From JAZDDE01 sp039714435 (GTDB lineage Bacteria; Gemmatimonadota; Gemmatimonadetes; Palauibacterales; Palauibacteraceae), in assembly GCA_039714435.1 (NCBI GenBank), contig JBDLJJ010000044.1, positions 1-17,793 on the forward strand: a stretch of DNA of 17,793 bases. The letters are read 5' to 3'. Shown piece after piece: positions 15,577 to 17,793 of this stretch. The notes beneath the pieces were generated by a model. The model did not search any database and was not told the origin of the DNA. It was given only the letters and a program-made list of their open reading frames with translations. Positions within the stretch are counted from its first letter, which is position 1; the number at the start of each line of letters is the position of its first letter. The position numbers and the translations under genes were made by a program.

Positions 15577-16841
15577 TCGCTACCCTCCGGGTTCTGGACC
15601 ATTCTGTTTCCTTCCGACACACAGTCGGCTTCGCCATCAGCGATTCGCAGCTTGAAATGTACACCTGGTTCGAAGTCACTCGCACTCCGTAGCACCCTGC
15701 CCTCGGTGTTCAGCGGGACTGAGTACCCGCGGCTGAGAATCGCCAGCGGGCTTAGCGCCTCGAGCCGGCCGGCCGCCAAGGCTAGCTGCGATGTCAGCCT
15801 CTCGATGCGCATGCGCATATGGACGACCCCGGCCATGGCCACCTGGCGCAGCCGATCTCCGCCCGCCTCCGTCCGCTGCCGCAGTCCCGAAACCAGGCCC
15901 TCTGCCAGAGCCCGCAAGCCTGCCTGAATGACGAGGGAGTCCTCCACCACGATTTCACCTGCCACCGAGGGAGTGGGCGCGCGGCGGTCCGCTACGAGAT
16001 CTGCGATCGTCACGTCAATCTCATGCCCGACCGCCGAAACTGTCGGCACAGGGCACCGGGCGATGGCCCGCGCCACGACCTCCTCGTTGAATGCCCACAG
16101 GTCTTCGATCGAGCCTCCGCCGCGCGTCAGAATGATCACGTCGCAGCTGCCCTCGCGGACCAGACGGTCCAGAGCCAGCACGATGTCGTCGGCGGAACCG
16201 GGCCCCTGCACCCGGCAATCCGAGATGAGAATCCGGGTCCATGGGGCGCGCCGTTGAATGACGCTCACCACGTCACGCACAGCCGCGCCGGACCGGGATG
16301 TTACCACCCCGACCCTGAGCGGAACTCTGGGCAGCGGAGTTTTTCGGGCCTCATCCAGCAGGCCTTCCTGCTGCAGGAGGCGGCGCAGTTTCTCGAACGC
16401 CAGCCTCCACAGCCCCTCTCCCTCGGCCTGAATAGCCCGAACCACCAACTGGTACGATCCCCGCGCCTCGTAGACCGTCAGTTGGCCCCGGGCACAGACC
16501 TCCATCCCCTCCTCCGGCTCCGTGGGGAGCTTTTCCGCGTCCGAGCGCCACATGACGCACTTCAGCTGGGCAGAATCGTCCCGCAGAGTGAAGTACCGGT
16601 GACCGTTGGTGTGGGGACGCCAGTTGCTGATCTCACCTTTTACCCACAGCGATCCGAATTCCCGCTCCAGCCGCTCGCGTACGGCCCGGTTGATTTCGGC
16701 TACGCTGACAGCGTCTTCGACAGTAGCGCCGAGAGACGCTGGCGTTTTTTCGGCCGGCGCGGGCAGCTCTTCCGGCGCGGCTGATTCGGCTGGCATGGGC
16801 GGAGGACGCTCGAAAAGCGAGTACTGCGGGGTGCCGGCCAT
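15573..16841 (-). CDS. xseA: Exodeoxyribonuclease VII large subunit
   Basis: Catalytic subunit of exonuclease VII, 422 residues from the ATG at 16841, cutting single-stranded DNA from both ends in the cytoplasm. An unusual Pro/Ala/Glu-rich leader (about 1-40) precedes the OB-fold DNA-binding domain (about 45-140: WVKGEISNWRPHTNGHRYFT). The nuclease domain has VGVVTSRSGAAVRDV (177-191), LTRGGGSIEDLWAFNEE (238-254) and SAVGHEIDVTIADLVAD (269-285), followed by RAPTPSVAGE. The coiled-coil part after this is short (about 298-365), and the protein ends in the usual SPLAILSRGYSV block plus a beta tail. A TTG directly before the ATG is less likely as start. No good ribosome site is visible; folD ends five bases before the ATG (TAG at 16847-16849), so translation may be coupled. 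Confidence 0.95.
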   Translation of the reverse strand: MAGTPQYSLFERPPPMPAESAAPEELPAPAEKTPASLGATVEDAVSVAEINRAVRERLEREFGSLWVKGEISNWRPHTNGHRYFTLRDDSAQLKCVMWRSDAEKLPTEPEEGMEVCARGQLTVYEARGSYQLVVRAIQAEGEGLWRLAFEKLRRLLQQEGLLDEARKTPLPRVPLRVGVVTSRSGAAVRDVVSVIQRRAPWTRILISDCRVQGPGSADDIVLALDRLVREGSCDVIILTRGGGSIEDLWAFNEEVVARAIARCPVPTVSAVGHEIDVTIADLVADRRAPTPSVAGEIVVEDSLVIQAGLRALAEGLVSGLRQRTEAGGDRLRQVAMAGVVHMRMRIERLTSQLALAAGRLEALSPLAILSRGYSVPLNTEGRVLRSASDFEPGVHFKLRIADGEADCVSEGNRMVQNPEGSE

Positions 16842-16846
16842 CAAGT

Positions 16847-17746
16847 CTAGCCGGCGACGGCGACGGCGGCCTGCCTGCGGGCGGCCGCGGCCGTGTTCTT
16901 CAGGAGCATGGCGATCGTCATAGGACCCACGCCACCCGGCACCGGCGTTATCCAGGAGGCCTTCTCCCGAACTTCATCGAACGCCACATCTCCGACCAGC
17001 CGGTATCCTCTCTCTCGGCTGGCGTCTTCCACGCGGTTCACGCCCACGTCTATCACCACCGCTCCCTCGGCCACCATATCAGCCGTGATCGACTCGGGCC
17101 TGCCCACCGCCACGATGAGGAGATCGGCCAGCCGCGTGATCGACCCCAGGTCACGTGTGCGGCTGTGGGCCATGGTCACCGTAGCGTTCGCGAACGGCTG
17201 CTTTTGAGACAAGATGGACACCATCGGCCTACCCACGATGTTCGATCGGCCTACAACTACGGCGTGCTTGCCGGAGGGATCCCAGCCGATGTGACGCAGC
17301 ATCTCCTGAACACCGGCCGGGGTGGCGGGCCGAAACGCCGCTGTGTCTCCACTGGTCATGTTTCCGACGTTGATCGGATGGAAACCGTCAACGTCTTTCT
17401 CGGGCCGGATCCTCAGCATGACCTCGGCCACATCGATCTGCTCCGGAAGCGGAAGCTGTACGAGAATCCCATGAACGGTGGGATCCTCGTTGAGCCGGTC
17501 CAGCTGCTCCATGACCTCCGCCTGCGTCGCGTCCACCGGCAGCCGAATGTCCACAGGCAGTATCCCGACTGCCTCACAGGCCCTCGATTTCATGCCGACA
17601 TACACCTCGGACGCGGGGTCCGCTCCCACCAGCATGACCGCCAGGCCGGGGATGGTGCCCGCCTCTACCAACCGGGCCACTTCCTCAGCCACTTCGGCGC
17701 GAACCGATGCCGCTATCGCCTTCCCGTCTATCAACTGTGCCGGCAT
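16847..17746 (-). CDS. folD: Bifunctional methylenetetrahydrofolate dehydrogenase / cyclohydrolase
   Basis: Cytoplasmic enzyme of 299 residues that interconverts 5,10-methylene-, methenyl- and 10-formyl-tetrahydrofolate using NADP. The active-site block SEVYVGMKSRACEAVGI (46-62) has Tyr49 and Lys53 (catalytic Lys54 in E. coli numbering). GILVQLPLP (93-101) supplies Gln97, and PEKDVDGFHPINVG (115-128) supplies Asp120. The Rossmann segment VVVGRSNIVGRPM (163-175) binds the cofactor, and PVPGGVGPMTIAMLLKNT (268-285) closes the fold. The common PCTP motif reads PATP (140-143), a change seen away from the catalytic residues. The tail is Ala-rich (AAAARRQAAVAVAG). ATG 17746 has AAGGGG five bases upstream. 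It is the first gene of the operon visible in the window. Confidence 0.97.
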   Translation of the reverse strand: MPAQLIDGKAIAASVRAEVAEEVARLVEAGTIPGLAVMLVGADPASEVYVGMKSRACEAVGILPVDIRLPVDATQAEVMEQLDRLNEDPTVHGILVQLPLPEQIDVAEVMLRIRPEKDVDGFHPINVGNMTSGDTAAFRPATPAGVQEMLRHIGWDPSGKHAVVVGRSNIVGRPMVSILSQKQPFANATVTMAHSRTRDLGSITRLADLLIVAVGRPESITADMVAEGAVVIDVGVNRVEDASRERGYRLVGDVAFDEVREKASWITPVPGGVGPMTIAMLLKNTAAAARRQAAVAVAG

Positions 17747-17755
17747 GTATTCCCC

Positions 17756-17793
17756 TTCGTCAGCGCGCGAACCGCATTCGTCAGCGCGCGAAC
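17756..17793. repeat. Tandem 21-base repeat upstream of folD, cut by the window edge
   Basis: TTCGTCAGCGCGCGAAC occurs exactly at 17756-17772 and again at 17777-17793, a 21-base period with four bases between copies. The second copy ends on the last base of the window, so the array may continue. It lies 10 bases upstream of the folD ATG and just beyond its ribosome site. On the minus strand one frame reads VRALTNAVRALTKGN without a stop and would run into folD, ending at 17731, so it could be the repeated C-terminus of an upstream gene. Confidence 0.6.

Noticed and set aside
15819..16784. A 321-residue plus-strand open frame
   Set aside because: It is the mirror of xseA, with no ribosome site that stands out and no recognisable motif.
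1..17793. CRISPR arrays, insertion sequences, phage or defence genes
   Set aside because: No regularly spaced repeats, transposase motifs, terminal inverted repeats with target duplications, or nuclease/toxin motifs beyond housekeeping repair genes were seen on either strand.

Overview
The window is a high-GC (roughly 60% or more by eye), densely packed stretch of chromosome from a Gram-negative bacterium. The Gram-negative call rests on a complete tripartite efflux set: membrane-fusion protein, TolC-type outer-membrane factor and RND permeases. The phylum cannot be fixed from the sequence alone. Gene content and style would suit Gemmatimonadota or a similar free-living, poorly cultured lineage, but that is a low-confidence guess. 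All genes but one lie on the minus strand, so the window is best read from right to left.

Right part (about 17.75 kb down to 11.85 kb): a tight housekeeping cluster folD-xseA-xseB-ispA-nadK-recN. Junctions are abutting, or overlap by 1 to 4 bases, so it is probably one operon. It joins one-carbon metabolism (FolD), DNA repair (exonuclease VII XseAB, RecN), isoprenoid precursor synthesis (IspA) and NADP supply (NadK). This is a classic bacterial neighbourhood, although dxs and tlyA, which often sit between ispA and nadK or recN, are absent. A 21-base tandem repeat lies just upstream of folD at the window edge.

Middle (11.85 to 10.44 kb): a tRNA-Cys(GCA) gene, then a Ca2+/H+ antiporter of the CaCA/Cax family.

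Left-centre (10.22 to 1.17 kb): a four-gene efflux operon in the order membrane-fusion protein, TolC-like channel, RND permease 1, RND permease 2. Two different permeases in one operon suggest a heteromeric pump of the MdtBC or MuxBC kind. Both permeases carry Asp-Asn instead of the AcrB-type Asp-Asp pair, and both lack the Lys of the proton relay. A dyad-symmetric element sits in the leader region before the operon. Permease 2 contains a sharp AT-rich island.

Left end (1.17 kb to 1): a small SnoaL/NTF2-like gene, the only plus-strand gene, convergent with the efflux operon. Across a 329-base non-coding gap it is divergent from a short TadE/TadG-like gene whose stop codon is the first three bases of the window.

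I found no mobile element, CRISPR array, phage gene or clear defence system. The region looks mostly like ordinary core genome plus one efflux operon. The most interesting points are the paired relay-variant RND pump and several local sequence oddities, not a clearly new system.
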